64,000 nt of DNA from Eulemur rufifrons (lineage: Eukaryota; Chordata; Mammalia; Primates; Lemuridae): positions 225,092,843 to 225,156,842 of the forward strand of contig NC_090989.1 of assembly GCF_041146395.1 (NCBI RefSeq), in the 5' to 3' direction. Below, piece by piece: positions 48,060 to 60,000 of this stretch. The notes under the pieces were generated by a model that was not told where the DNA came from, did no database searches, and saw nothing but the letters and a program-made list of their open reading frames with translations. Each line of letters begins with the position of its first letter. The stretch's first letter is position 1. The translations under genes were made by a program, and so were the position numbers.

Positions 48060-48850
48060 CTTAAATAGAAGCAAATTCTCAAGTAATATAAAAACTTTGT
48101 GGAAAGCTCACAATAAACAGATATATAAAAAGAAAAAAACCCAATAAAATAATCAGAAATCCTGTTTCCAGAGAAAACCATAGGTAACATTTTTTGGCAT
48201 ATATCCTCTCTATTTACTATTTACACTGTAAATATACAAAAATAAATACATAATTAAACACACATTTTACAAAATGTATTGCATACAGAACGCGTGCTAT
48301 TATATATGCTACATTTTTCCTAAATTAAAAACTGTAACATAAAAATCTTCCTGTATCAGTGACTATAGCTCTCCCTTAAACTTTCAAATGGCTACGTAGC
48401 ATTCCATTACATAGAAGTCCAGTAACATAGTAAACCATTCCTTCAGCATTAGACTTTTAATTTTTTTCCTATTATAAACAAATGTGAGCTTAATAATCTT
48501 GTACAAACATTTTTTACAGTTGTCCAATTCCCAGCAGGGGGATACCTGGGATTAAAGCACTTTAAACAAGATATGATTGTTTTCTCAAATTGTTTTTCTC
48601 CCCCAAATTGTACTAGTTTCAACTTCTGCCAATTAATTCGTCAATGCCCTTTTCTTGTATTTATATAATTCTCCTTAATCTTTACCAATCAGATAGGCAA
48701 ACGATAAAGATGTCTTGTTACTTTAATTGTATTCTTAGAAGTTGAATATCTTTTTGTAGATTTATTGTCCATTTGTATTTCTACTTTTGTTCATGTCCTT
48801 AGCCATTTTCCCATTATGGTTTTATATCTTTGTGTAATTTAGTTTATAAT
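48060..48850 (-). mobile_element. Old LINE-1 (L1ME-like) fragment, second copy
   Basis: 'gtttccagagaaaaccatag' then 'gtaacattttttggcatata', 'catttttcctaaattaaaaa', 'tggctacgtagcattccatt' and 'cctattataaacaaatgtga' follow the same L1ME 3' region as the neighbour at 46926-47900. The two appear in tandem order rather than as one continuous element. Confidence 0.6.
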
Positions 48851-49499
48851 TTAAAAATCTGATGCAGAATGCACCCCCAATCCCCACCCCTTTCTAGTGG
48901 TGTATACTTACTTGCCTTGCAATCCGTTCTTAACCTTAGAGTTAGGTGAAAAAAAGTATTCTCCAAGCCTAGAACAACCTTACAATTGCTGCCATCTGCA
49001 TGTGTAAGGAAACCACTCTCCTGTTACTCTGAGTGTGGAATTACAATTTCTATTAAATTGTAACTGTGGTAACTGTTAGCAAACAAGGGTAAAGCTACAC
49101 TAAAGTATGTGGAGGGAGCTGTTTTACCCTAAAAGTGATGTTATGTTTTTATTTTAATCACATGAGGAAGAGGGAGGTCTCAGAGTTCCAGAAACCAGAA
49201 TTGAGAGAGGGAATCCTACATGAGAAGCAGAGAAGGTAGATGACCCTTGAGCACAAAGATGTCAAGACTTCAAGTTGTGGGTGCAAGAAGGCCCCTGATA
49301 GGTGGAGAAAAGACGGTGATCGTACCTCGACATGGAGGTTTCCAGGGCTAGCGCCAGCTCAGTGGGAAGGATGACTGGAATCGCTGAAAGCCCTGGGGCA
49401 AGTGCAAACACCTTGCTTTGGGAGGATTGAGGATCAAATTGACAATGTGGACTATAGACGCTAATTGTCTCCCAATGGCTTGAATAATTGAGCTACCAA
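48851..49499. other. Unique stretch, no gene recognised
   Basis: No repeat or exon recognised. Confidence 0.4.
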
Positions 49500-50000
49500 T
49501 TAATAGCTGGGCAGATAGCCATCCATATTACAGACTGTTTTCTCCAATTTCCCTTGCAGCTGTTTGTGGCCATGTGACTAACTTCTGATAAAAGCAATGT
49601 ATGCAAGAAGCAACATGCACCCTTTCCAGGAAATGCCCTTAAAGGGAATGAGAATGCCCCATTCTCCTTTTTGCTACCCAAAATGTGGATTTTGTAGTTG
49701 ACTATATAATGGATACTATCCTGCCCAGCTCCCTTTTACTAGGCCAGAAAAACTATCACCCAGCTGTTGAGAGTGTTGGCTGCTAACAGTGCACAGCTGT
49801 CCCTTCTCTGGGGAATCTTTCTTTTTGGACCGAGAGCAGCAATTTCAAGGTCTCTATTTTGGATTGTGAGGTGGAAGCCATGTATCGAGGATAGTAGACA
49901 ACAGAGAAGAAGGAAGCTCTTTCTCTGCTGATTGTGGACTGTCTGCCTCTGGAATTTTTATGTGCGAAGTGCCTTGGATGTATTGGAAAACTTAGAAATA
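49500..50000 (+). repeat. LTR-like old repeat
   Basis: 'cccttgcagctgtttgtggc' then 'catgtgactaacttctgata', 'atgcccttaaagggaatgag', 'tgtgaggtggaagccatgta' and 'ttgtggactgtctgcctctg' match a widespread mammalian LTR-like repeat in order. Related text occurs at 53985-54300 ('gcagtggccatcttgtccac'). I cannot fix the family name. Non-coding. Confidence 0.45.
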
Positions 50001-50166
50001 ATGATCACAGCGTATTAGTTCCACTTGCTTCTGTGAGAAGGAAAAAAAATATTGTGCCATGTTTGTGCCAGGGACTGTAGGCTCTATTTAGCAGTTGGTT
50101 TTCCTGAGGGTGTCACCTAATAGATACTTCAGCAGGAAGAAATTTGACTATCTCTGCAGGCATTTA

Positions 50167-50345
50167 ATGTAGTGATCAAGCATGGGCTTCCATGTGCAGA
50201 CAGAGCTAGAATCCTGCTCCACTGCTGACTCTCTCTGACCTTTCTCACCTGTAAAATGGGCCTAATATTACCTACCAATGTTGTTATTAGGATTCAATAT
50301 ATAAAACATATAATGCCTGGTAGCTATAGATGGGTGTAAGCAGAG
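50167..50345 (+). repeat. MIR SINE
   Basis: 'taatgtagtgatcaagcatg', 'agctagaatcctgctccact', 'ctgtaaaatgggcctaatat' and 'tgttattaggattcaatata' follow the MIR consensus with one gap in the core. Confidence 0.7.
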
Positions 50346-51404
50346 CCATTTTCCATAAGAATAAATTTCTTCTCAGCTTTAAGACAGAAAGATAATGAGA
50401 TATTTGGAAACTTTTCAGAAAACTCTTTTCAAACTAGTTCTTTTAGATTAAGAGATCCATTAGATTTGCTGACAGCTTTTCCCATGGAAGGTTTTTCATG
50501 GAAGAAAGGAAACTAGAACTTAAATCTGTTATCTTCATGGTTTGCTGAACCCCAATGGGCTGCCTGAAGAGTGTTTGAAGTCACCAAGCATTTCCATTGC
50601 CCTCTGAATAGCTTCATGGCTTCCATATGAAGCTACCACTCTCAGTCAAACTGAAAATCTACACCCAAAGCAAGAGCTGTTGAAATTTCCAAGCTTGGTT
50701 GGACAAATTGAACTCCAAAGATGAGGAACCAGTACTTAGGACAAGGAGACTTAAAGAGCCCAATGAGGCCTTGGGGAGAGGAGAGAGTGCGATGAAGGGC
50801 AGGTGTCAGGGCAATAGAGGTGGGTGGCTGACAGTCTGTCCCCTATCCATGAAATTTGCTATGGACCTGGTTGAGCCCCATCCTGAGTATATTATTTCCA
50901 TCATATGGTAAATTTGGGTTGCGCCTGCTCAATCTTATAACCTGGTGGATACGACAATACCAGCTTGTGATGGGTACAATTCTCTGAGCACAGAATTGTT
51001 TGGTGTCTGCACAGTGGCTGTTTTTCAAATGGAGAGAAGGTCTATGCTAAATAAGGTCCTACTCTGGAACCCTTGGGGAATGTGCTAGAACTTTCCTGTT
51101 GAGGCTTGCCAGAGACTCCCTGGAGCATCCGTATCCACTGTGGAGACCATCCTCAACATGGATTCTGCTAGGTCGCAGGGACTGTGTGGCAGTTTGTACC
51201 ACAGTCTAGACCTGCTATAGATTGGTCCCTGGTTCTGCCCACATTTGAAACTAACACCCTTATAAGTCACCAAATGTAGCCCACACTCCCAGTGCCTGGC
51301 CGATATATCCTTGGTGTGACTACCGCACACCAACTGTTTGCTGTATCTGTGGCTCTCTGCAAGAGGGCTTTTTACGACCTATAGGAGCATTCATTGCTGT
51401 GACA
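50346..51404. other. Unique stretch, no gene recognised
   Basis: About 1.1 kb with no recognised repeat. Short frames only. Confidence 0.4.
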
Positions 51405-51515
51405 GAAAAGCTGAGAGAGATTTAATGATTTGCCTAATGTCACATAGCTAGTCAGGAAGAGCCAGGATTTGATCTGTTTGGTTCCATACCTTGTGTCCCT
51501 TCTGCTATCTCAAGA
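51405..51515 (-). repeat. MIR fragment
   Basis: 'gatttaatgatttgcctaat' then 'gtcacatagctagtcaggaa' and 'gagccaggatttgatctg' is the reverse-strand MIR core. Confidence 0.7.
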
Positions 51516-51954
51516 CTTAAAACATAATAGTTACTCTGGTGCATATATACCTAATTATTTCCAAAATATGTGTCACTAGATGGAAAGTCTTTCTTTTCCA
51601 ACTCTACTATTAACTAGCTATGTGAGCTCCTGAATACCTCAGCTACCTTATCTAGAAACAAAAAAGCAAAGCAAACCAAAAAAACCTAGACAGGGTTGGC
51701 TCTGAGGCTTTGTAGAGTTCACTCTGATGTTGAGTGGTTACGATGCTGCACTCTGTAACTACTGCTTTCCTAAAGGAAAAAATCGTGGTGAGCAGGAAGC
51801 ACGGGCAGCAGGCTGGAACATGGGGCTTGCAGGGGTGATGCCCCTGCTTTTTATGTTTTAGATCTTGGCTTTAATCTTTAACTTTTATTTTGGGTTTGCT
51901 CAGATGGAATTTCATCACAATGGATTCTGAATGTCTTTTTTTCCACCTTATGGG

Positions 51955-52215
51955 AGGCAGGATAATACACAGTTTGAGAACATCAGCCTTGTAGTCAAAC
52001 AGCATAGGTCTCCACTACTGGCTCTTCCATTTGGTAGTTTTTGAAATTTGGGCACATTCATCTCTTGTTTTCCTTATCTATGAAAAGAGAAAGGAGATCA
52101 ATACCTCCTTTAAAACCTTGAAGTAAAAATTACATGAACTAATATCTGTGAAATACTTGGCACAGTTCTGACACACAGAATGACAAACAGTAGCCATTAT
52201 TGTATTTATCATTAT
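51955..52215 (+). repeat. MIR SINE
   Basis: 'gtagtcaaacagcataggtc', 'actactggctcttccatttg', 'ttgttttccttatctatgaa' and the tail 'gaaatacttggcacagttct' are in MIR order. Diverged in the core. Confidence 0.6.
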
Positions 52216-52559
52216 TACTGACTTGTTTGGGAGATAAGAGGCTGGCCTTTTAACATATACTTTCCTTTTATGGTCACTCAAGGAAGTGACAAAGGGAATA
52301 TATAAATTAGGATCACCTACGTAAGGACTGAAAACTAAGGATGACTTTGACATTACTAGAACATGGAGGAATTTTTGCTGATATAGTAGAGGAGACATTT
52401 CTATTGCTCAGGAACAAATGTCTGCTTGGAAAGTTTGTAAAAGAATCCTGGCAGAATTCTGCTAACATTTCCTAATTTAAAGAGGTGAGGTCAAATCCTT
52501 CAGCAAACAGCAAAAGCTCAATGCTGGAATTCACTTTCCTTGGTGAAAGAAGCAATCTT

Positions 52560-53469
52560 TAAAAGTTGTAGCACTGATATACCCTGGAATTTGTGAATCA
52601 AACCCAGAAAACAGTAGGCAGTATGAATGAGCTGGCCCTGAGAAGGGGGCAATGGAACTGAGGATACTGAGTTCAGTCACAGCCACAACAACATGAAATA
52701 TGCTTTAACACAAACACAGAGACTCATATGCTCTCCTGAATAAGAGAACAAAATAAATGGTAGAGAAACAATACTCAAGATATAATAGAAAAAAACTTCC
52801 CTAAAATGAAGAATCACCCAAATACAAATGAAATGAAAAGCAAAAGCAAGATTTTCTTCAGATGAAATTTATCTCCATATACTATCCAAATACTATTCTT
52901 ACAAGGAACTCTCAAAGAAGCACGCCATCTATCTGAGATATTGTAACATTTCAAGAATGAGAAGATGATAGTGTGAAACAACAGAAATTGAGGATTGGAA
53001 ACCAGTTAAAAACAGAATACATATAAATTACTGAGAATATTGCAAACTAATGTTTTTAAAAGAATTATTGAAATAGAAGATATATGTTATATAAACAATA
53101 ATATACTAGGTTTAAAATCCCTACTACATCAATAACGGCCAGGACATGGGTGAAGAGGGTGAGAAAAAGTAAAAGCATGCTAATTTCTTCATTTTACATA
53201 CAGGGAAATGATAGCTTTTTTCCTTGACTAGTTAGTGGACTGTGAACAGTAGAATAGCAAAGGGATTTTATATTTTATAAATCTCTGTAGAAAAAAAAGT
53301 GTTTAACAAACATAGTCCATATAGAACAGTAAAGATAAGGAGATAACAAGGAAGCATAAAAACAAAATATTAGTTCAACTATTAAAATATCAATAAAAAA
53401 ACAAAACCCATCAAAACAAAACATTAAGCAACGTGATACAAATTTGAGTAAAAATAAAATCGGCTGCAT
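52560..53469 (+). mobile_element. HAL1-like LINE, left segment
   Basis: 'ggaactctcaaagaagcacg', 'acaacagaaattgaggattg', 'gaaaccagttaaaaacagaa' and 'caaaacaaaacattaagcaa' match, in order, the half-L1 (HAL1) text I recall. The sequence resumes on the far side of the LTR at 53470-53843. Frames are broken. HAL1 encodes only an ORF1-like protein and was moved by L1 machinery. Confidence 0.55.
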
Positions 53470-53843
53470 TGCTGTGGTTTGAATATTTGTCCCCTCCAAA
53501 ACTCATGTTGAAATGTAATCCCCAATGTTTTTGTGTTGAGAGGTGGGGTCTTTGGCAGCTGATTGGGACATGAAGTCTCTGCCCTTATGAATGGATTAAT
53601 GAATTAATAGTTTATCTAGGGCTGGGAATGGTTGGTTGTGTGAGAAGAGGAACAGAGACCTGAGCTAGCACGGAAGCATGCTCAGACCCCCTCGTTATGT
53701 GACTAATAAAGAAGGGTCTCACCAGATGTGGCCCTTTGACCTTGGACTTCTCAGCTTCTGTAACTGTAAGAAATAAATTCATTTTCTTTATAAATTACCC
53801 AGTTTCAGGTATTCTATTAGAAGTAACAGAAAGGACTAAGACA
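53470..53843 (+). mobile_element. Solo MaLR-type LTR inserted in the HAL1-like LINE
   Basis: Starts 'tgctgtggtttgaatatttg' and ends 'aacagaaaggactaagaca', with 'gttgagaggtggggtctttg' and 'tttataaattacccagtttc' inside, typical of the MST/MLT1 range of MaLR LTRs. Flanking 5-mers 'tgcat' and 'ttcat' match at four of five. It sits within the HAL1-like LINE and is therefore younger than it. Non-coding. Confidence 0.8.
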
Positions 53844-53848
53844 TTCAT

Positions 53849-53940
53849 GTTATCTACAAGGGACCCAGAATTAAGCAAAAACAAAAAGGATGGTCAAATA
53901 ATAAAAGAATGTAGCAATAGCAGTGTGGCAGAGACTGCAA
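53849..53940 (+). mobile_element. HAL1-like LINE, right segment
   Basis: 'gacccagaattaagcaaaaa' and 'ggatggtcaaataataaaag' continue the text interrupted at 53469. Together with the left segment this gives the nesting order LINE first, LTR second. Confidence 0.5.
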
Positions 53941-53984
53941 TTTGCTACCTACTATTCAATCTCCCTTTCATCTGCAGTAACTGA

Positions 53985-54300
53985 GTTCTAATTTTCTTGG
54001 GAATAGAATGGTAAAATGTCCAGATTGAAAGCCTTATTTCTCACCCTCCCTTGTGGATGGAACGACATTGTGACATAGCTCTGACCAATGAGATTGAGCA
54101 GCACCTGTTGGGTGAGACTTCCTGAAAGCTCCCTGAAAGCAGAGTATGCTCAGCTGTGTTTGCCCTTTTGCCCTTTGCCCTTCCACCTCAGACTGTGGAC
54201 ACAATGGCTAAAGCTGCAGTGGCCATCTTGTCCACTATGGGGAAAGGTCAAAAAGAGAGACCTGGACATAATATCCTTGAGCCACTGAATGAAAGCTGAC
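53985..54300 (+). repeat. LTR-like old repeat, second copy
   Basis: 'tgacatagctctgaccaatg', 'gcagtggccatcttgtccac' and 'ttgagccactgaatg' follow the same type of repeat as 49500-50000. Truncated. Family name not resolved. Confidence 0.4.
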
Positions 54301-54506
54301 TACCACCTACTTTTGTACTTATTATAAGGCGAGAAATATGTACCCACTCAGTTACGTCACTACTATTTGGGTTTGCAGTCATATGCAAATTCTAAATATC
54401 AAAGTAATATTCAAACTGGACAATGAGGGCTAATTTACATCTATACTTGTATAATCCACAATGTAGACTTAACAATTGTGAATCTTTATGTATGAAATCA
54501 TTCAGG

Positions 54507-54880
54507 TGTTATGGTCTGAATGTTTGTGTTCCCTCAAAATTCATATATTGGAATCCTAACACCCAAGTCAATAGTATTAGGAGGTGAGGACTTTGGGAAG
54601 TGATTAGCCTTTTTTGAGGCTCTTCCCTCATGAATGGGATTAGTGCTCTTATAAAAGAGACTTGGGAGAGATCTCTCACCCCTTTTGCTGTGTGAGTGAA
54701 GTTGTAGCAAAAAGGCTGCTGTGGTGAACCAGAAAATGAGCCCTCACTAGACACTGACTCTGTCAGCACCTTGATCTTGGACTTCTCAGCTTCCAGAACT
54801 GTGAGAAATAAATTTCTGTTGTTACCCATAGCTACCCAGTCTATGCCACTCTGTCATAGCAGCCAGAATGGACTAAGACA
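54507..54880 (+). mobile_element. Solo MLT1-type LTR
   Basis: Begins 'tgttatggtctgaatgtttg' and ends 'agccagaatggactaagaca'. Strong MLT1 phrases: 'tattaggaggtgaggacttt', 'tcatgaatgggattagtgct', 'ccttgatcttggacttctca', 'ttccagaactgtgagaaata'. No clear 5-bp duplication remains. It is in the same orientation as the LTRs at 41913 and 53470. Non-coding. Confidence 0.85.
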
Positions 54881-55424
54881 GGAGGCTAAAACCAGTTGAA
54901 GAAAAGAATTGCGAACACAAGGAGAAATTGGTAGGATCATGGTTGGCTCTTTAACACATCTTAATCTGACAGACCAGATAGCAACAAATAAGTTTAGGAA
55001 AGATATTAACAATAAAATGAAGTAAATAACAACTATGTTGACTATTAAACTCTACAGTGAGAAAATACATTTACTTTTTAAGCATCTATTATCCATACTA
55101 GGCCAGTGAGGACCTTACTTAATGTCAAAAATATTTGCATATCCCTTGATTGTGAAATTCATAATATCAACAAGCTTATGAATTCAAGTGTATGGGTAGG
55201 TGTGGTTGTTGTAAAATTACAAAGTCAGGGTAGAGATCTAGTGGGCAAGGAAAATGGCAGGTGGGTTATTGGAAGGTCGATTGCATTGAGGCTGGAAAAT
55301 GGGAGCGTGTTTTTCTTCTCTTTCCTCAGTCCTCCCATGCCATTTCCAAAATTCTGCCTGATGAGTGGGGGGATCAATAAAAAAATGCTTTTCATTGGAA
55401 ATCAGCCACAGTGTAGTTATCAGT
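54881..55424. other. Unique stretch, no gene recognised
   Basis: No gene or repeat recognised. The 111-codon plus-strand frame at 55106-55441 runs into the pseudogene duplication and has no domain. Confidence 0.4.
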
Positions 55425-55437
55425 ACAGTCTTTTTCT

Positions 55438-55838
<401 letters not shown>

Positions 55839-55851
55839 ACAGTCTTTTTCT

Positions 55852-55974
55852 ATGATTTAATCTTCAAGTTAAAAGTCGGCTCCTTTAACAGGTGGCATTA
55901 AACACTCAGCTGTGGTATATCTGTGAGCAGAAGGTTTATATCCTGTCTGGTTAAATTAGGTGATGAATGGGAAG
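55852..55974. other. Short unique gap
   Basis: Nothing recognised. Confidence 0.4.
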
Positions 55975-56025
55975 CAATTAGAAATGTGCCTGGCACATAG
56001 TAACTGCCCAGTAAAGAACAGCAAT
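55975..56025 (+). repeat. MIR 3' fragment
   Basis: 'gaaatgtgcctggcacatag' then 'taactgcccagtaaagaaca' is the 3' tail of MIR. Confidence 0.6.
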
Positions 56026-56029
56026 TATT

Positions 56030-56235
56030 ACTCACCAGTGCCGTACCTTCCTTTGTCTCTCAAAGGCCTTTTCTCCTCAGAATCTGGCTCAAGTGTCTTC
56101 CTCTAGGACACTGCCCTGAATACTCAAGCCCAATCACACTATGTTATCTACCAAACAGCTAATCATTTGTCTGTCTTCTAATTGTTTCCTGGTGTTCGTA
56201 TTATCCCTTGTGCTATACTGCAGGTGCCCATAGGT
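56030..56235 (+). mobile_element. LINE-2 3' fragment
   Basis: 'cagaatctggctcaagtgtc' then 'ttcctctaggacactgccct' and 'cccttgtgctatac' follow the L2 3' UTR ('...gtcacctcctccaggaagccttccctga...'). Confidence 0.55.
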
Positions 56236-56254
56236 ACATGCCAAATAATATAGC

Positions 56255-56390
56255 ATTGCAGTTCAATGCATGGTGCTGGGGAAGAATGCTTGGGTTCAAA
56301 ATCCAGTTCTTCCACTAACTAGTTGTATGATTTAGTGCAAGTTATTTAATATCTCAAAGCTATTAATATATTGTGTACATAGCTTTTTCT
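56255..56390 (+). repeat. MIR 5' half
   Basis: 'gcttgggttcaaaatccagt', 'tcttccactaactagttgta' and 'caagttatttaatatctcaa' are the head and core of a MIR. Confidence 0.65.
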
Positions 56391-56439
56391 TTCTTTTGGT
56401 TTATTATCTTCCCAGCAATGGGATTACTAGATCAAAAGA

Positions 56440-56620
56440 TGTTGCTTACAGCTGTGTGACTTAGCAAGTTACTTACATCTTATGCCTCAGTTTCCTCACA
56501 TGTAAAATGGGGATAATAGACTCTTCCTAGTGTGACTGACAGTTAACAGCTAAAACACATAGTCTTTGGCAAATAGTAAACAATAAATATTAATGCTAAC
56601 TATTATTGTTTGATTGAAAT
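56440..56620 (+). repeat. MIR core and tail
   Basis: 'cttacagctgtgtgacttag', 'caagttacttacatcttatg', 'cctcagtttcctcacatgta' and 'aaatggggataatagactct' are a well-kept MIR core. Confidence 0.8.
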
Positions 56621-59129
56621 TCTTGTGCTAACATTTCCTTTTGCTCAGATGCTATGCTGATCAGACCATCAGAAGGACATTTGACAAAGGAAAGCAAATG
56701 AAATTATTCACTTAGATGGGGCTTTGTATTATCTGAGGTTTGCAAGGTTGCCTACTTTTCCGACTATCCATATCCATGATTAATTAAAAGCTGAATTTGG
56801 TATGGTGGAAGCTTTTCACAAGATCTACATAAAATGTGAGCTATAAATGTTGTTTTGGTAATCTGGAGGGGGCAAAAGGAAAGGAGTGAAAAGCTCTAGA
56901 AATAAAATTCTAAATCTTTCTCTGGTGCATAAGAAGACCAACTTTGTTCTTGCCTGTATAAACAATTTACTTTTAGAGCAGAACTTATGAAATGTATACC
57001 TCGGATGGGAAGGCAAGATTCAATTTGTGGGGTCATGTTTGGTGAGAAAAGTGTTCCCAGAAATAATATTTAAAGAAGGATTGCATTCTGAACCCTGGTC
57101 AATTTTTTACCTGCTGGCAAAATAAATTATGATGCTGGGCAGGTTTCAAGCCCCCTCAAATGCCAGAGTTGATATCCGATGAGGTTCTATTTGGGGCTTT
57201 TATACACACATTTTAAATGGCTGCCAAGACATTTGCCTTTTCACTATATCTCTGTTAAGTACTAAAGCTCGTGTCTTGATGTGCTGCACAAGCTGCAGAA
57301 GTGGGTGGATTTTGACAGCTCGGTGTGTCCACAGATTTAACAGAGGCTGAGATCAGCTGACGAAGGAGAGATATAGTCCCGTGGTGAGGCACTTAGAAAT
57401 GACTTTGATTTCCCTTGTGGAGATAAGAAAAAACCTTGTCCCTGTTCTAAAGAGTAAAGGAATATGGTCAGTTTTGGCTGAGGATTTGTAGTAAGATTTT
57501 ATATGTGTTTTTGTGTGTATAAATATATAATTACTTATAATACATGTAATTATATGTTATATAATTATTAATATAAGCGTATATGTATTATATGTATGTA
57601 TTCTCTGAATACATTCATACGTACACCCACAAACATAGGCACGCATTTACTCCCATTTATTTTGTTCCCTCTGTGTTTCTGGGCCATTTTAAGAAAGAAA
57701 GAAGACTGCGTTTAGACTAAACAATTATTTGGTAGCATTTATTGCTAAATACTGAACTCTGAATCTGAAGCTACTAAAAATTATAAGCATGATTAACTCA
57801 CATCATTAATTTAACCACCTGAAAGTACTGAATGTCAGACGTCCACTGTGTGATAAATACAGAGTCTGCCTGTTGTCAACATTCTTAAATTGAGGTAAAT
57901 GAAGTTAATCAGGATGGAAAGACTAGATTACACTGGAAAACAATGCATATTTAATTAAAATCATTAAAGGACTAGGAAATAACTTATCAAGTAAGATAAG
58001 TGAAAGAAATGCTAGCAGCATACCCAATCACAACAAAAAATCACAAAACGATATGTCTGCACTTGCTGCTGGATTTGGTCTTAGTAGAGAAGGCAGATTT
58101 ATGGTTAGTAATTTGTGTCCTTCAAAATTTAGAGGCAGGAGGCAGATGAAAATATAGTGTGCTCAGCAAAACCTCTCTACAGCTGACTGTTGGACAGAAA
58201 CCCAAGTTTCTTGAAAACTCATGGAAAAGCCATTCAGAGCCCTAACTCCTGGACCCTTATTATGATTGTGGAGAAAATAACTTTTAAAACCTGATATGTT
58301 CACTTATGCACAAAGGTATATTTTTACAAGAAAGGTAAATTAGGAATATTCTTATATTCCAAATGACCTGGTATTATTTTATTTTGTCATAAATTGCATG
58401 TATCCCAATGTGATTGAAACCCTACCAGGGTTTGAAGTTATAACCGCAGCTAATGTATTTGAAAAAAATAAAAAGGTTTTTTTTGTCAGTATGGTTTCTG
58501 CTTCAAACTGTGCAAGACACACTTATTCTCTAAGATAGAAGGACTTCTTTTTTTTTTTTTTAAACAAAAACTTTAAAAGACTAAGCAGGAAATAACACAC
58601 ACTCATGGAGACATTTTAGCCAGAAAGGAATAATTGAACACAAGTGAGAAAGGGGATATAGTTTAAATTAAAGAATTTTGACAGGCCAGCTAAAGAACAA
58701 AGGACTGTGTTCTCTATTACCTATTTTCCCAGGGGTTCCAGACTCTGGGAGACTTCGATGGGAAGGCTATTCACAGGAGGGAGGCCTGGGGCTGCAGAAA
58801 TGTGGATCAAAGCAATCAGCTTAAAGCATCTCATTCTGCCTTCGACAGCCCAGCTGTTCAGAAAGTTCTTCAGCCTTCCACAGTCATGCCTGCCTTTCCT
58901 GAAGTGGTAGTTGCATGACAGTTAAAATCTCAGCCTGAAAAACTGGGTTTGGTTTAAAATACTTAGTCAGATTTCTTCTGTGTTTTCACTACAGTTCGAC
59001 GGGGGCTAAATGGGTTGAGTAGTAACAATGGACTTTCGGTTGATGGCAAGGAGGGAAGAAGCATAAGAATGACACTTTCTTGGCTGAATAGAATAAAGAA
59101 GGAACTTCTTATTTAGCACAAGGTTTGGC
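56621..59129. other. Long unique stretch, no gene recognised
   Basis: About 2.5 kb with no supported gene. It includes an AT-rich segment at 57490-57620 made of ATAT-type low-complexity sequence, a poly-T run at 58550-58561, and a non-repetitive part at 57100-57420 that could be conserved non-coding DNA. Other repeat pieces may be too diverged to recognise by eye. Confidence 0.35.
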
Positions 59130-59400
59130 CTTGGCCTCTCTGTGCTCCCAAAGTGAGCCACAGAATGGGTGTGGTGCTGAGGAAATAATGTACACTTTCA
59201 ACAGTTCTGGGTTCGAATCCAGTCTCGCTGGTTCGCAGCAAGATGGTATTTGACAAGCCTTCTCCTCTCTTTGGGTCTTGAATTCTTCGATTAAAGCGGG
59301 CTAATAACACCTACTTCAGGAAGTTTGGGTGGGGATTAAATGACAGAGAGCATATGTGGGAGGGAAAAGCAGAGTGTCTGGCCTTTAATAGTCACTAAAT
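59130..59400 (+). repeat. MIR SINE
   Basis: 'agttctgggttcgaatccag' contains an intact tRNA-type B box. 'gggctaataacacctacttc', 'ggattaaatgacagagagca' and 'ttaatagtcactaaattaaa' follow in MIR order. Confidence 0.75.
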
Positions 59401-59436
59401 TAAATATACATCAGTTTTTCTTAAGAGTTCATTCTC

Positions 59437-59774
59437 GGCCGGGCGCGGTGGCTCACGCCTGTAATCCTAGCACTCTGGGAGGCCGAGGTGGGCGGATCGT
59501 TTGAGCTCAGGAGTTCGAGACCGGCCTGAGCAAGAGCGAGACCCCATCTCTACTAAAAATAGAAAGAAATTATATGGACAGCTAAAAATATATATAGAAA
59601 AAATTAGCCGGGCATGGTGGCGCATGCCTGTAGTCCCAGCTACTCGGGAGGCTTAGACAGGAGGATCACTTGAGCTCAGGAGTTCGAGGTTGCTGTGAGC
59701 TAGGCTGACGCCACGGCACTCACTCTAGCCTGGGCAACAGAGTGAGACTCTGTCTCAAAAAAAAAAAAAAAAAA
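59437..59774 (+). mobile_element. Young strepsirrhine-type Alu, full length
   Basis: Intact head 'ggccgggcgcggtggctcac' and right arm ending 'gagactctgtctc' with a pure poly-A tail. A 14-bp duplication, 'aagagttcattctc', flanks it (59423-59436 and 59775-59788). It has 'gagcaagagcgagacccc' and the extra linker 'gacagctaaaaatatatata' that is diagnostic of strepsirrhine Alu in my recollection. Most CpGs are retained, so it is the youngest-looking insertion in the window. Confidence 0.95.
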
Positions 59775-59799
59775 AGAGTTCATTCTCTGCCTTCCAAAC

Positions 59800-60000
59800 T
59801 AGACTCCCCTTCCAGCTCCACCACTTTCTTGGCTGTGTGACGTTGGTAAGGCTCTTTCATCTTTCTGAGCCTTACTTGGCTCATCAGTAAAATGCCAATA
59901 GGTCCTACCTCAAAGCTTTGTCATAAACAGTTAAATAAATTAAAAATAATTTAATACATATCCTGTAATGCAGAAGCTCTCAAAAAATATTCTCTGTTAT
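59800..60000 (+). repeat. MIR SINE
   Basis: 'ccagctccaccactttcttg', 'gctgtgtgacgttggtaagg', 'ctcatcagtaaaatgccaat' and a degraded tail. The Alu appears to have landed between or beside two MIR copies. Confidence 0.7.
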
